Origin: Oscillospiraceae bacterium
GTDB lineage: Bacteria > Bacillota > Clostridia > Oscillospirales > Oscillospiraceae
DNA length: 50,937 bases
Reading direction: 5' to 3'
NCBI GenBank assembly: GCA_017550645.1
Contig: JAFZOI010000031.1
Span: forward strand, 1 to 50,937
Shown: positions 1 to 8,778 of the stretch, one piece after another
Position numbering within the stretch: position 1 is the stretch's first letter
Layout: each line of letters starts with the position of its first letter
Position numbers and translations under genes: made by a program
The notes under the pieces: model-generated
Databases searched by the model: none
What the model was told of the DNA's origin: nothing
What the model saw: the letters and a program-made list of their open reading frames with translations, nothing else

Positions 1-377
1 AGCCCCGAGAGCACGAGCGCCGCGACGACGGGCTTTATCCCGGACAGGACCGATTTGACGAGCGGCGAGCCGTTGAATTTGAAGAAGAAGCGCGAGACTA
101 TGAGGCAGATAACGATGGACGGCAGCGCCACGCCCGCAGTCGCCGCTATCGCTCCGGGTACGCCGTAAAGGCGCATGCCGGCGAAGGTCGCGCAGTTGGC
201 AGCGAACGGCCCCGGCGTCATCTGCGATATGGCGACCATGTCTATCGTCTCGTTCATGGCCATGAGCCCGCGCCGGACGAGCTCCTGCTGTACGAGGGGC
301 AGCATGGCCATGCCGCCGCCTATCGTGAAGAGACCGATCTTGCAGAATATCCAGAAGAGGGTAAGAAGTTCAGCCAT
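1..377 (-). CDS. chrA: Chromate transporter subunit (partial, 3' end outside window)
   Basis: Half-size CHR-family membrane protein, a secondary transporter linked in studied members to chromate (sulfate-like oxyanion) efflux. The visible N-terminal part begins MAELLTLFWIFCKIG and carries the family motif FTIGGGMAMLP, followed by a second glycine/proline-rich stretch (MTPGPFAANCATF) and hydrophobic helices. The start overlaps the stop of the upstream CHR gene by 8 bases, so the two halves are probably translated together and form a heterodimer, as known for short-chain CHR pairs. The real substrate cannot be read from the sequence. The reading frame runs off the left window edge. Confidence 0.85.
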   Translation of the reverse strand, partial: MAELLTLFWIFCKIGLFTIGGGMAMLPLVQQELVRRGLMAMNETIDMVAISQMTPGPFAANCATFAGMRLYGVPGAIAATAGVALPSIVICLIVSRFFFKFNGSPLVKSVLSGIKPVVAALVLSG

Positions 378-960
378 CGATGTTCGGCCCCCTTCCGCGT
401 CTGAGGATAACGTAATAGAGCACAAATCCGACGATGCCGCCGCCGAGAATGATGAAGATGACGTTCAGCGAGGGGAAGACGAAGATCAGGACTGCCGCCG
501 CGACGAAGATGACGACCGTATAGACGTCGACGAGCCCGCTTTTGATCATCTTGATGAGAGATCTGATGAAGAGTGCGATGACCGCGCCGGAAACCCCGCG
601 CAGAGCGCCCCGTACATATGGGTTGGTAACGAAGGCGTTATAGAAGACGGCGACGACGCAGAGGATAACAAGACTCGGCAGCACGCACCCTATCCCGGCG
701 ACGACGGCGGCGACGGCTCCGTCGGCGCGATAGGCCGCGAGCATGCTCGCATTTACCGCTATCATGCCCGGAAGCGTCTGTGCGACGGCCGTGATATCGC
801 CTATCTCATCCTTCGCCACCCAGCCCCGTTTCTCGCAGTATTCATGCTCGATGACGGGTATCATGGCAAGTCCGCCGCCGAACGTGACCGCGCCCATCTT
901 CAGCGCCGAGAGAAAGATGAGCAGCAAACGGATGAACTTTTTTTGTTTTTTGTCCTTCAA
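370..960 (-). CDS. chrA: Chromate transporter subunit, first half of the pair
   Basis: CHR-domain membrane protein of about 196 residues, the usual size of a short-chain half-transporter. Motifs seen are VTFGGGLAMIPVIEHEY near the N-terminus and QTLPGMIAVN in the next loop, followed by several hydrophobic segments. An in-frame ATG lies upstream at 1044, but a good promoter -10 (1010-1015, minus strand) falls inside that extension. The TTG at 960, preceded by a purine-rich CGGGGCGAG, is therefore the preferred start (sequence then reads MKDKKQKKFIRLLL). It overlaps the second CHR gene and is co-transcribed with it. Start choice is uncertain; family assignment is firm. Confidence 0.8.
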   Translation of the reverse strand: MKDKKQKKFIRLLLIFLSALKMGAVTFGGGLAMIPVIEHEYCEKRGWVAKDEIGDITAVAQTLPGMIAVNASMLAAYRADGAVAAVVAGIGCVLPSLVILCVVAVFYNAFVTNPYVRGALRGVSGAVIALFIRSLIKMIKSGLVDVYTVVIFVAAAVLIFVFPSLNVIFIILGGGIVGFVLYYVILRRGRGPNIDG

Positions 961-1009
961 CTCGATCTCGCCCCGAAAAAAACAATATATTTCGATAAAA
1001 GGTATAGCA

Positions 1010-1038
1010 ATTATACCATATAATGTGTTATATTGAAA
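1010..1038 (-). promoter_or_regulatory. Sigma-A promoter for the CHR pair
   Basis: On the minus strand there is an extended -10, TGGTATAAT (TATAAT at 1010-1015), with a weaker -35, TTTCAA (1033-1038), and a 17-base spacer. Transcription would begin near 1003, about 43 bases before the proposed TTG start. Confidence 0.6.
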
Positions 1039-1152
1039 TAACAATGTGGGTTTTTAATGTGTAACTTTTAGCTGACGGATTTCGTCATATATTAATAGGA
1101 CTACTGCAAGCTTTTCGGTAAGCGACGGCGCGAGCCGCAAACGGAGGATACC

Positions 1153-2805
1153 ATGGAACAGCGCAAGAAATCCCCAAGAAGGAGAAAAAAGACGGCAAAG
1201 CGCATAGTCGGCATCGTTATTGCCGCTATCGTCATAGCCGCGATAGTTTTCGGCCTTGTCAAGCTCTTTGCAAAGGAAAAACTGACGCAGACTATCATGA
1301 CGGACTGGACGTATAGAGGCTCGATCGTGAAAATGATCGAGGGCAGCGGCGTGACCTCGCCCGCCCAGAGCGAGACCATCCCCGTCACGCAAAAGGGCAT
1401 GGTCGAGGCCGTGTACTGTCAGGTAGGAGACTACGTCGAGGCGGGCCAGCTCCTCTATGAGGTCGAGCCGACGGAGGCTCAGAAGGCCGTCGACGCCGCG
1501 AAAAAGTCTCTTGACGCGGCGCAGAAAAGCCTTGACGAGGCGAACAAACAGCTCAGCGAGCTCTATTCCGAGCAGGCGAAGCTGAATATCTGCTCTCCCG
1601 GGTCGGGCAAGCTCATCAACTGCGAAGTCAAGGAAGGCGACAGCGTATTTAAGGGTCAAGTCATCGCGACTTTGATAGACGACTCGAAGGTCAAGCTCAC
1701 GCAGTACTTCAGCTATGTCTATGCCGGCGAGATCAAAGCCGGCATGAACGCCGCGATCACCATCCCTGCGACGATGAGCGTCCTTGACGCGAAGGTCGAC
1801 AGCGTGACGATGATAGAGCGCATCACTCCGGAGGGAGGCAAGCTCTTCGAGGCAGTCATCGTCGCGAACAATCCGGGCACTCTTGCGGAGGGAATGCCGG
1901 CCTCCGCCTGCGTGATCTCCGCGTCCGGAGAGCGGCTGTATCCGTATGAAAACGGCGAGCTCGAGTACATAGAGGCTACTCCGGTCAAGGCCGAAGCCTC
2001 CGGAACGGCCGCAAAGGTAGACATGAAAAACTATCTGCGTGTGTGGTCCGGACAGCTTCTCGTCAGGCTTGACGCGGACGATTATTCCGACCAGCTCAAG
2101 CGTCTTCATGAAAACGTCGCCGCCGCTCAGGCGGTCGTCGACGAACGCACGAAGGAAGTTGAGGAGGCCATGCTCCTCTTCGACGGATATTCCGCGACTG
2201 CGCCCATCTCCGGAACGGTGATGTCCTGCAACCTCTATGCCGGGGAGGAGGTCGCCACGGGCGCGGCGATAACCATAGCCGACACTTCGAGGATGTACCT
2301 CGAGGCGAGAATAGACGGGCAGGACGTCGCCAACGTAACGCCGGGGACTTACGTGAGCGTGACGCTCTATTCCGGGACGGAGCTGTATTACTCCGGCACG
2401 GTGCTGAGCGTCAGCATGGAGGGCCAGAGCGATTACGGCGTCGCATATTTCCCCGCGACGATCGAGATAGACAACTACGACGGCAATATCAAGAGCGGCA
2501 TGTACTGCGCGTACAGCATCATGGGCAGCCAGAGCGACGACTGCGTCCTCGCGCCTACCGAGGCCGTCAAGTATACGGAATACGGGCCGTGCCTGTTCGT
2601 GCGCGGCGAGGGCTTCGAAGGCGCCGTTGAGCTTGAAGAAGGGATCGTTCCTGCGGGATTTTCCGCCGTTCCTATCGTAACGGGCCTGTCCGACGACAGC
2701 GTCGTCGAGATACGCGAGGGCGTGCCCGAGGATACGGAGGTCTTCACGGCGTATATCACGGAATCGGCCAACAGCTGGGAGAATTCCGGCGTCTTGTTCG
2801 GTTAA
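1153..2805 (+). CDS. MacA/HlyD-like efflux adaptor protein
   Basis: Membrane-anchored adaptor (membrane-fusion-protein family) of an ABC export system. A basic N-terminus is followed by one transmembrane helix (about residues 20-40), then an extracytoplasmic part. The barrel/hairpin unit seems to occur twice: a lipoyl-like half (VYCQVGDYVEAGQLLYEVEP) with a first alanine/lysine-rich coiled coil near residues 105-145, then a second coiled coil near 310-345 followed by another lipoyl-like half (ATAPISGTVMSCNLYAGEEV). At 550 residues it is longer than typical MacA (about 370). GGAGG lies 7 bases before the ATG. The ATPase gene begins 9 bases after the stop, so this is the first gene of a MacAB-type operon. 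Cargo is unknown. Confidence 0.85.
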   Translation: MEQRKKSPRRRKKTAKRIVGIVIAAIVIAAIVFGLVKLFAKEKLTQTIMTDWTYRGSIVKMIEGSGVTSPAQSETIPVTQKGMVEAVYCQVGDYVEAGQLLYEVEPTEAQKAVDAAKKSLDAAQKSLDEANKQLSELYSEQAKLNICSPGSGKLINCEVKEGDSVFKGQVIATLIDDSKVKLTQYFSYVYAGEIKAGMNAAITIPATMSVLDAKVDSVTMIERITPEGGKLFEAVIVANNPGTLAEGMPASACVISASGERLYPYENGELEYIEATPVKAEASGTAAKVDMKNYLRVWSGQLLVRLDADDYSDQLKRLHENVAAAQAVVDERTKEVEEAMLLFDGYSATAPISGTVMSCNLYAGEEVATGAAITIADTSRMYLEARIDGQDVANVTPGTYVSVTLYSGTELYYSGTVLSVSMEGQSDYGVAYFPATIEIDNYDGNIKSGMYCAYSIMGSQSDDCVLAPTEAVKYTEYGPCLFVRGEGFEGAVELEEGIVPAGFSAVPIVTGLSDDSVVEIREGVPEDTEVFTAYITESANSWENSGVLFG

Positions 2806-2814
2806 CGCAAAGTC

Positions 2815-3519
2815 ATGAACCTTATCGATATTAAAAACGTATATAAGATATATAACGAGGGCCTTGACAGCGAGGTGCGCGCGCTCAACGGCGTTTCTCT
2901 GCAGATAGACAGGAAGGAGTTCGTCGCGATAATCGGCGCGTCGGGCTCCGGCAAGAGCACGCTCATGAACGTTATCGGCTGTCTCGACATCCCGACCTAC
3001 GGCGAGTACGCGCTTGACGGGGAAGAGATAACCGAGCTGACCGACCGCGAGCTCTCGCGCATACGCAACAAGGAGATCGGCTTCATTTTTCAGGGCTTTA
3101 ATCTCATTGAGGACCTGACGGCTCTCGAAAACGTCGAGCTCCCTCTCATATACAGAGGGACGAGACCCTCCGAGCGCCGCGGCCTTGCCGAGCGCGCTCT
3201 TGAAAAAGTCGGGCTTGCCGACCGCATGCAGCACCATCCTAAGGAGATGTCCGGCGGACAGCAGCAGCGCGTCGCTATAGCGCGAGCTCTCGCCTGCAAG
3301 CCGCCGATAATCCTTGCCGACGAGCCTACCGGCAACCTCGACAGCCGCACCTCCGCGGACGTCATGGCTCTTTTGCGCGAGATGCATTCCGAAGGGTCGA
3401 CGGTCATACTCATAACGCATGACGACGGCATAGCGGCCTCGGCGGAGCGCGTCGTAAGGATCAAAGACGGGCAGATCATCGCGGATTCGGCCTCGCATAC
3501 GGGGGAGGAGACGCCATGA
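2815..3519 (+). CDS. MacB/LolD-type ABC transporter ATPase
   Basis: Cytoplasmic ATPase of a MacAB-like export system, 234 residues, the standard size for the LolD/MacB class. All nucleotide-binding motifs are present: Walker A GASGSGKST (41-49), Q-loop IFQGFN (91-96), signature MSGGQQQR (145-152), Walker B ILADE (166-170), D-loop NLDS and the H-loop histidine (H202). No clear Shine-Dalgarno precedes the ATG, so translation is probably coupled to the adaptor gene 9 bases upstream. Its stop overlaps the start of the permease gene in an ATGA. Family assignment is secure; the exported substrate is not known. Confidence 0.93.
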   Translation: MNLIDIKNVYKIYNEGLDSEVRALNGVSLQIDRKEFVAIIGASGSGKSTLMNVIGCLDIPTYGEYALDGEEITELTDRELSRIRNKEIGFIFQGFNLIEDLTALENVELPLIYRGTRPSERRGLAERALEKVGLADRMQHHPKEMSGGQQQRVAIARALACKPPIILADEPTGNLDSRTSADVMALLREMHSEGSTVILITHDDGIAASAERVVRIKDGQIIADSASHTGEETP

Positions 3520-4727
3520 GATTGATCCAGTCCTTCCGCATCGCCTTCAAGGCGATCCTCGCCAAGAAAGGCCGTTCGTTCCTGACGATGCTCGGCATCA
3601 TCATAGGCGTGGCTGCCGTCATAATCCTCGTCTCGCTCGTTCAGGGCTACCGCGATCAGATGATGGACTACTGGGCCAAGCAGGGCGAGAACAAGATCCA
3701 GATAGACTATTATCTCTGGGGCTCGTCGAAGAGCCTGGACGAAGAGCTTTATACCTACTGCCAGTCGCTCGACGAGTACATCGAAGGAGTGACCCCATCC
3801 GCTTCGATATGGGGCGGGAACATCTCGCACGGCACGAAGCGCCTGCAGGACTCTCAGGTCTTCCTCGGGAGCGACCAGTATTCCATATGCAGCGGCTTCG
3901 TTCTCGCCTCCGGGCGCGATCTGTCCTACGTGGACGTGAAAAACGCCAACCGAGTCTGTGTTTTGGGCGATTACGCGAAGGAAAAGCTTTTCAACTATCA
4001 AGACCCGATAGGAAAGAACATCCTCATCAAGGGCGAGCGCTTCACGGTCATCGGCGTCTACAAGCCCCTTTACGGAACGGACGAAGGGAACGGAAACGAC
4101 GAATGGATGCACCAGTACTATGACGGCGCCGTCGTCGTACCATATACGGTCAAGCGCATCCTCGAGCCCTCGATGCAGATAAACGCCTTCATCGTCAAGG
4201 CCAAGGACAAGGAGAGCACCACCAAGGCGATATCCTACCTCGGCAACTGGTTTTCCGCCCGCATCTCGCAGGATAACGGCTATTACGACGTTTCCAGCTC
4301 CAATACATATATCGACTCGACCAACGAGGAGACGAGAATGCTGAAGATAGTCCTCGGCGGCATCGCCGGCATAGCGCTTCTCGTCGGCGGTATAGGCATC
4401 ATGAATATCATGCTCGTCACAGTCAAGGAACGTACGCGCGAGATCGGCATAAGAAAGTCGATAGGAGCCGAACGCAGGACAATAGTCGGGCAGTTCCTCA
4501 TCGAGTCAAGCGTGTTGTCTTTTGTCGGAGGTCTGATCGGCATCGCCGTCGGCGCTTTGGGGACGGTCGTCCTCGGCAAAGTGCTCTTCAACATGACTCT
4601 TTATCCAAGCATGGGTATAGGACTCGGCGCGGCAGGCGTCTCCGTTCTGATAGGCATTATTTTCGGAGCTTATCCCGCCATAAGGGCGTCCGGTCTTCAG
4701 CCGGTCGACGCTCTCCGCGGCGAATAA
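3516..4727 (+). CDS. MacB-like ABC transporter permease (FtsX family)
   Basis: Membrane permease of the MacAB-type system, 403 residues. An N-terminal helix (about residues 17-42, SFLTMLGIIIGVAAVIILVS) is followed by a large extracytoplasmic MacB_PCD-like domain of about 220 residues. A three-helix FtsX domain comes last, with the family motif GIGIMNIMLV, then VKERTREIGIRKSIGA, and a C-terminal ALRGE end. Unlike E. coli MacB, the ATPase is a separate protein, the normal arrangement in Firmicutes. The start overlaps the ATPase stop by 4 bases. The SLH gene follows 12 bases later with its own strong ribosome-binding site. Confidence 0.92.
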   Translation: MRLIQSFRIAFKAILAKKGRSFLTMLGIIIGVAAVIILVSLVQGYRDQMMDYWAKQGENKIQIDYYLWGSSKSLDEELYTYCQSLDEYIEGVTPSASIWGGNISHGTKRLQDSQVFLGSDQYSICSGFVLASGRDLSYVDVKNANRVCVLGDYAKEKLFNYQDPIGKNILIKGERFTVIGVYKPLYGTDEGNGNDEWMHQYYDGAVVVPYTVKRILEPSMQINAFIVKAKDKESTTKAISYLGNWFSARISQDNGYYDVSSSNTYIDSTNEETRMLKIVLGGIAGIALLVGGIGIMNIMLVTVKERTREIGIRKSIGAERRTIVGQFLIESSVLSFVGGLIGIAVGALGTVVLGKVLFNMTLYPSMGIGLGAAGVSVLIGIIFGAYPAIRASGLQPVDALRGE

Positions 4728-4739
4728 GGAGGTATACGA

Positions 4740-6953
4740 ATGAAAAAGATATTGGCCGCCGTTCTCGCAGCCGTCATGCTGCTCGGAGCTCTCTCCGTCG
4801 GAGCGGGAGCCTCGTTTTCTGACATAACCGATCCCGACCTCGCGCGCCGCGCCGCCGTGCTCGAGCAGCTCGGCGTCATAAACGGCGTAGGCGACGGCCG
4901 CTTCATGCCGGAGGGGACCTTTACCAGAGCGGAATTTTGCAAGATGACGGTATGCATCCTCGGCAAACAGGGCGAGGCGGCGCAGTACGCGGCAAGCTCC
5001 ATCTTTACGGACGTGCGCGCCAGCGATTGGTTCTCAGGATATATCCACTACTGCGCCAGGAACGGTATCGTCCTCGGCGTGGGAAACGGCGGATTCGCGC
5101 CGACCAGGGCCATATATTACAGCGAGGCTGTGACTGTGCTCATGCGCACGCTCGGCTATAAGGATACGGATTTCACTCTCCCGTGGCCCGAGGGTTATAT
5201 CTCGGGAGCGAGCTCGATTGGCCTGAGCGACGGCCTTCCGTCCCTCGGCAGGAGCAGCGTACTGACCAGAGCTCAGGCTGTCAGACTTTTCAACAATATG
5301 CTCCTTTGCGAGACGAAGGACGGGGCCGTCTTCGCGTCGACGATATACGGAGGGCTGTCCGACAGCGCCGTTATCATTTCCGTAGGCGGCAATAAGCTGA
5401 CCGTCGTATGCGACGGCGTTATAAAGGAGCTTACCGCGGAATTCACGCCCGAGACCTCCATGGTAGGGACGGAGTGCCGTCTTATAACCGACAGCAGGGG
5501 GCACGTCAGAGCCGCTATCCCGACCGAGGCCTACTCGGCCCGCTCCGTGACGGTTGCCGAGGCCAAGTATACGTATATCCTCGACACAGACGGCGGGAAG
5601 CACGTCATTGGCGAGGACACCGTCGTCGTCGTGGACGGCAAGCCCGCGGACTACTCCACGGCATGGCTTTCCATCAGACCCGGCGCCGTCATGACGGCTT
5701 ATTATGATTCCTACGGCGACTGCGTGCTCGTTACCATAGGCGCGAACAGCGCATCCGGATCCGACATAATAGTCCTCGAGAATACGCCCGCGAGCCTGAC
5801 TACGCTCGCCGTCATGTTCGGGCTCGATCAGAGCGGCTCGTATACGCTGTATAAAAACGGTACGCTCTCGTCCGTATCCGATCTCAAGCCCTATGACGTC
5901 GTGACCTGCGAAAGGGCGAGCCGGACGTTCTTCGCCTCCGACTTCCGCCTGACAGGCTATTATGAGAGCGCATGGCCCAACTATGAGACTCCGACTAAGA
6001 TAAACGTGCTCGGGACTCAGTTCGAGCTGTACGGCCCCGCCCTCGACAGCATAACGGAGTTTTCAAAGGGAGCGAGGATAACGCTTCTGTTCACGAGTGA
6101 CCTGCGGGTGGGCGGCGTCGTGAGCGCGTCCAAAGCGGCGGGCGACCCCGTTGCGCTCTGCACGGTGGCGTCGCAGGAGACTGCGAGCGTGACTCTGGCA
6201 AACGGCATGACGTTCTCGGCCCCCGCTACGGGGAATTACTCCTCTTACGTCGGGAAGCTCGTCAAGCTGAAGTCCTCCGACGCGGGTAAGATCACGCTTT
6301 CCAAGATCGACCTCGTCAGTCCGGGCAAGACCCTCGACATGGAGTCGAGGATGCTCGGAGACGTCGAGCTCTCTTCCTCCTGCGTGTTCTATGACAGCCT
6401 GAACGGACGATGCGTCAGGCGAGTGGACGCCTCCGAAGCTTACTCCGTCGCGGCGGGCTCCGTGCTCCACGCCGAACTGGATACAGCCGGCAGGGCAAAC
6501 GTCATAGTTCTCAATAACGTGACCGGCCTCTGCTATGATTACGGCCAGATAAAGGTCGGCGTCGGCTATGACTATACTTTCGGCGACGAGCCGATCGAGA
6601 CCGAATGCGTCAGCGTCGTGAACTCCGCGGGCGAGTGCGGCGGATTCCCGGCCAATTTCGATACGTCAGGTCTTGACGGCATTTACGGCGGCATAGCCTT
6701 CGACAGCGACTACGCGATATCTTATGCGCCGCTTTCCTCCGCGCTCTGCACGCGCTCCGACTTCCGCGAAGGTTACGCCGTCATAAACGGGGTATACTAT
6801 CCCATCTCGTCCGGCGTGCAGTGCTTTATCAAGGACACGGGCAGCTGGGCCGCGACAGTCGACGAGGTACGGACGGCATCCAATTCGATCCGCGTATACT
6901 ATGACAAGGCTCCCGAGGACGGCGGCATGGTGCGCGTCGTCGTAGCCGAGTAA
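4740..6953 (+). CDS. S-layer-homology surface protein, function unknown
   Basis: Secreted 737-residue protein. The N-terminal signal peptide (MKKILAAVLAAVMLLGALSV, cleavage near GAGA-SFSD) is followed by three SLH repeats at roughly residues 28-75, 80-135 and 140-187 (for example FTDVRASDWFSGYIHYCARN). These are expected to bind secondary cell-wall polymer. The remaining 550 residues are beta-rich, low in lysine and unlike any domain I can name; short repeated beta modules of the VxxADGK type seem likely. AAGGAGG lies just before the ATG. Its place directly behind MacAB-like genes suggests co-expression, so it could be a partner or passenger of that system, but this is inference. A strong hairpin follows the gene. 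Confidence 0.85.
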   Translation: MKKILAAVLAAVMLLGALSVGAGASFSDITDPDLARRAAVLEQLGVINGVGDGRFMPEGTFTRAEFCKMTVCILGKQGEAAQYAASSIFTDVRASDWFSGYIHYCARNGIVLGVGNGGFAPTRAIYYSEAVTVLMRTLGYKDTDFTLPWPEGYISGASSIGLSDGLPSLGRSSVLTRAQAVRLFNNMLLCETKDGAVFASTIYGGLSDSAVIISVGGNKLTVVCDGVIKELTAEFTPETSMVGTECRLITDSRGHVRAAIPTEAYSARSVTVAEAKYTYILDTDGGKHVIGEDTVVVVDGKPADYSTAWLSIRPGAVMTAYYDSYGDCVLVTIGANSASGSDIIVLENTPASLTTLAVMFGLDQSGSYTLYKNGTLSSVSDLKPYDVVTCERASRTFFASDFRLTGYYESAWPNYETPTKINVLGTQFELYGPALDSITEFSKGARITLLFTSDLRVGGVVSASKAAGDPVALCTVASQETASVTLANGMTFSAPATGNYSSYVGKLVKLKSSDAGKITLSKIDLVSPGKTLDMESRMLGDVELSSSCVFYDSLNGRCVRRVDASEAYSVAAGSVLHAELDTAGRANVIVLNNVTGLCYDYGQIKVGVGYDYTFGDEPIETECVSVVNSAGECGGFPANFDTSGLDGIYGGIAFDSDYAISYAPLSSALCTRSDFREGYAVINGVYYPISSGVQCFIKDTGSWAATVDEVRTASNSIRVYYDKAPEDGGMVRVVVAE

Positions 6954-6968
6954 TATACGGGAAGAGAA

Positions 6969-7008
6969 AGGACCCGCCTTCGTTCGCTTGCGAAAGAGGG
7001 CGGGTCCT
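6969..7008 (+). terminator. Hairpin after the SLH gene
   Basis: Ten-base perfect stem AGGACCCGCC / GGCGGGTCCT with an inner TTCG...CGAA extension. The T-run after it is short (GCGTTT), so termination strength is uncertain. It lies 15 bases after the SLH stop and upstream of tRNA-Ser. Confidence 0.65.
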
Positions 7009-7063
7009 GCGTTTGACAAGGCGCAAAGCGTGTGTTATCATACGATTTGCTCAAAGCTCATAC

Positions 7064-7152
7064 GGAGGGTTACCGAAGCGGTCATAACGGGGCGGTCTTG
7101 AAAACCGTTAGGGCGAAAGCTCACGCGGGTTCGAATCCTGCACCCTCCGCCA
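7064..7152 (+). tRNA. tRNA-Ser (anticodon UGA)
   Basis: An 89-nt class II tRNA with a long variable arm. Acceptor GGAGGGT (7064-7070) pairs with ACCCTCC (7142-7148); the discriminator is G and the CCA end is encoded. The anticodon loop CTTGAAA gives UGA, reading UCA-type serine codons. The T-arm GCGGGTTCGAATCCTGC is canonical. A perfect 14-base terminator stem begins 6 bases later. Confidence 0.96.
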
Positions 7153-7157
7153 TCAAG

Positions 7158-7196
7158 AAGCGTCTTTTGTCTGCCGGACAAAAGACGCTTTCTGTT
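7158..7196 (+). terminator. Terminator after tRNA-Ser(UGA)
   Basis: Perfect 14-base stem (7158-7171 / 7177-7190) with a five-base loop TGCCG and a weak T-rich tail TCTGTTGTT. The core CTTTTGTC...GACAAAAG resembles hairpins at 8676 and 9513. Confidence 0.85.
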
Positions 7197-7223
7197 GTTA
7201 TTTGCGGAAGAGTATGGTATTAT
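7195..7223 (+). promoter_or_regulatory. Promoter of the flavoprotein gene
   Basis: -35 TTGTTA (7195-7200), 17-base spacer, -10 TATTAT (7218-7223) with an upstream TGG extended -10 element. It sits directly behind the tRNA terminator and about 38 bases before the ATG at 7261. Confidence 0.65.
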
Positions 7224-7260
7224 CATCGCAAAAAAACGGGACTTGCAGAGGTGATCGGCA

Positions 7261-8046
7261 ATGAAAATAACCGTGATCAACGGCACGGAAAAAAGAGGCG
7301 TAACTTTCCGCCTGAAAGAGATCTTTCTTGATCGGTTCAGAAACGACGCCGAGATCACGGAGTTTTTTCTCCCGCGCGACTGCCCGAACTGCTGCGCGGG
7401 CTGCACCATATGCTTTCTGAAGGACGAGCGTCTTTGCAAGGACGCGCAATACGTTCAGATAATTGAAAAAGCCATGCTTGAAGCGGACCTTCTCGTTTTC
7501 ACCTCGCCCGCGTACGTTTTCCACGCGACCGGCGCCATGAAAACGATGCTTGATCATTTCGGATACAGGTGGATGCCTCACAGACCGGCACAGCAGATGT
7601 TCGGCAAGCGCGCCGTGATCATAACGCAATGCCTCGGCGCAGGCGGAAAGTCGGCGGCAAAAGACATAAAAGACAGCCTCTCCTGGTGGGGGATCAGCTG
7701 GATAAAGGCGTTTAGCTTTAAGCTGATGAGCGAGGTCCAATGGGAAAAGATACCCGATAAAAAGAAAGCGGCGATGACGAAGAGCCTCGTTAAAGCGGCG
7801 GAACGAATGCATAAGATCGATCATTTAAAGCCGGCTCACACAAATATCGTGACAAAACTGAGATTCCACATGGTGCGGATGCTGCAGAAAAATCTCGGCA
7901 AAAAGGACCCGGAGTATACGGACTATAATTATTGGAAAAGCAACGGTTGGACCGGCTCGGCAAGACCGTGGAAACGGAACAATTTAGGGCAACAGATCGT
8001 CCCGGCAGATCGGGATATGCGGAGGAAAACAGAAGATGCATTATGA
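7261..8046 (+). CDS. NAD(P)H-dependent FMN reductase-like flavoprotein
   Basis: Flavodoxin-fold protein of 261 residues. It opens with the FMN-phosphate strand MKITVINGTEKRG and contains a cysteine-rich loop CPNCCAGCTIC (about residues 41-51) like that of the iron-sulfur flavoprotein/multimeric flavodoxin group. A second family motif is FTSPAYVFHATGAMK (about 80-94). The likely role is a cytosolic FMN-dependent redox enzyme using NAD(P)H; no substrate can be assigned. GAGGTGAT precedes the ATG. Its 3' end overlaps the next gene by 11 bases. Base composition is visibly poorer in G+C than the flanking genes, suggesting recent acquisition together with the next two genes. Confidence 0.8.
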   Translation: MKITVINGTEKRGVTFRLKEIFLDRFRNDAEITEFFLPRDCPNCCAGCTICFLKDERLCKDAQYVQIIEKAMLEADLLVFTSPAYVFHATGAMKTMLDHFGYRWMPHRPAQQMFGKRAVIITQCLGAGGKSAAKDIKDSLSWWGISWIKAFSFKLMSEVQWEKIPDKKKAAMTKSLVKAAERMHKIDHLKPAHTNIVTKLRFHMVRMLQKNLGKKDPEYTDYNYWKSNGWTGSARPWKRNNLGQQIVPADRDMRRKTEDAL

Positions 8047-8614
8047 GATAGTCGCATTGCCTAAAGACAAGTGGAAAGGGACGGTCATTCCCTTGACTAC
8101 CATAAGCGACAGTTATTACGATCTCGAGCTGAGCCCTTTAAACCGTGAAGGATGCACCGTATCTATTGTTCGTAAACCGGCAGAACAAGAGATCGTTCAC
8201 ACCCCGGAAGAATATGATTTCCCCGATTCGCTTTATCAGGATCATTGGGAGGCGGCGGAAGCCTATGGCGTCGTGAGCGATGCCGGCGAGATGCTGGCCT
8301 GCATTGAAGTGTGTCCCGAAGAGTGGTCGAACAGACTCATTGTCACGGAACTGTGGGTGAGCGATGCTCTTCGGGGAAAAGGCCTCGGAAAGCGGCTGAT
8401 GGATAAAGCGAAGGAAGTTGCGCTTCGTCAGGAAAGGCGCGCCATCATTTTGGAGACGCAGTCCTGCAACACAAATGCTATCGGTTTTTATCTTCACCAG
8501 GGCTTTGAGCTGATCGGTTTTGATACCTGCTGCTATACCAACAATGATATCGGCCGCAAGGAGATCAGGTTCAATCTCGGATGCTTTTTTCACAGAGAAG
8601 GGCGCAGAAGATAG
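8036..8614 (+). CDS. GNAT acetyltransferase, streptothricin-acetyltransferase-like
   Basis: 192-residue GCN5-related N-acetyltransferase using acetyl-CoA. The acetyl-CoA loop RGKGLGKRLM is at residues 113-122. It is followed by the motif ILETQSCNTNAIGFYLHQGF and the GFDTCCYTN segment that recalls Sat/SatA-type streptothricin acetyltransferases. Resistance function is only a possibility; protein or metabolite acetylation fits equally well. It overlaps the end of the flavoprotein gene by 11 bases, so the two are co-translated. An imperfect hairpin with a T-rich tail follows at 8676. Confidence 0.8.
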   Translation: MHYEIVALPKDKWKGTVIPLTTISDSYYDLELSPLNREGCTVSIVRKPAEQEIVHTPEEYDFPDSLYQDHWEAAEAYGVVSDAGEMLACIEVCPEEWSNRLIVTELWVSDALRGKGLGKRLMDKAKEVALRQERRAIILETQSCNTNAIGFYLHQGFELIGFDTCCYTNNDIGRKEIRFNLGCFFHREGRRR

Positions 8615-8675
8615 CGCGCTGACTGAGCGGCGATTCGCACGCATAACGTCTTGTCGAAGCGAATATGCAGCTTAT

Positions 8676-8721
8676 AGGACCCCTTTTGCCTGCCGGGGCA
8701 AGGGAGGTTTTCTTCTTGTCC
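8676..8721 (+). terminator. Terminator, copy 1 of a repeat flanking the methyltransferase
   Basis: Imperfect hairpin (CCCTT...AAGGG with inner GCC/GGC) followed by GGTTTTCTTCTT. The sequence is closely related to 9513-9558 (both contain AGGACC..CTTTTGCC and GAGGTTTTCTTCTT), so the methyltransferase gene is bracketed by direct repeats of about 45 bp. Confidence 0.6.
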
Positions 8722-8778
8722 TTAACGGCGTTGCAGAGAATAATAAAATCGAAAGACGAAGCTTGCAGGTGAAATGAA

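Noticed and set aside
1054..3498. An 814-codon open frame on the minus strand
   Set aside because: It lies antisense to the adaptor and ATPase genes, has no family motifs, a biased Arg/Ala/Asp composition and no ribosome site. It is a by-product of high G+C.
8036..8614. A confirmed streptothricin resistance gene
   Set aside because: The similarity is in the general GNAT core and a short C-terminal motif. Resistance cannot be claimed from sequence reading alone.
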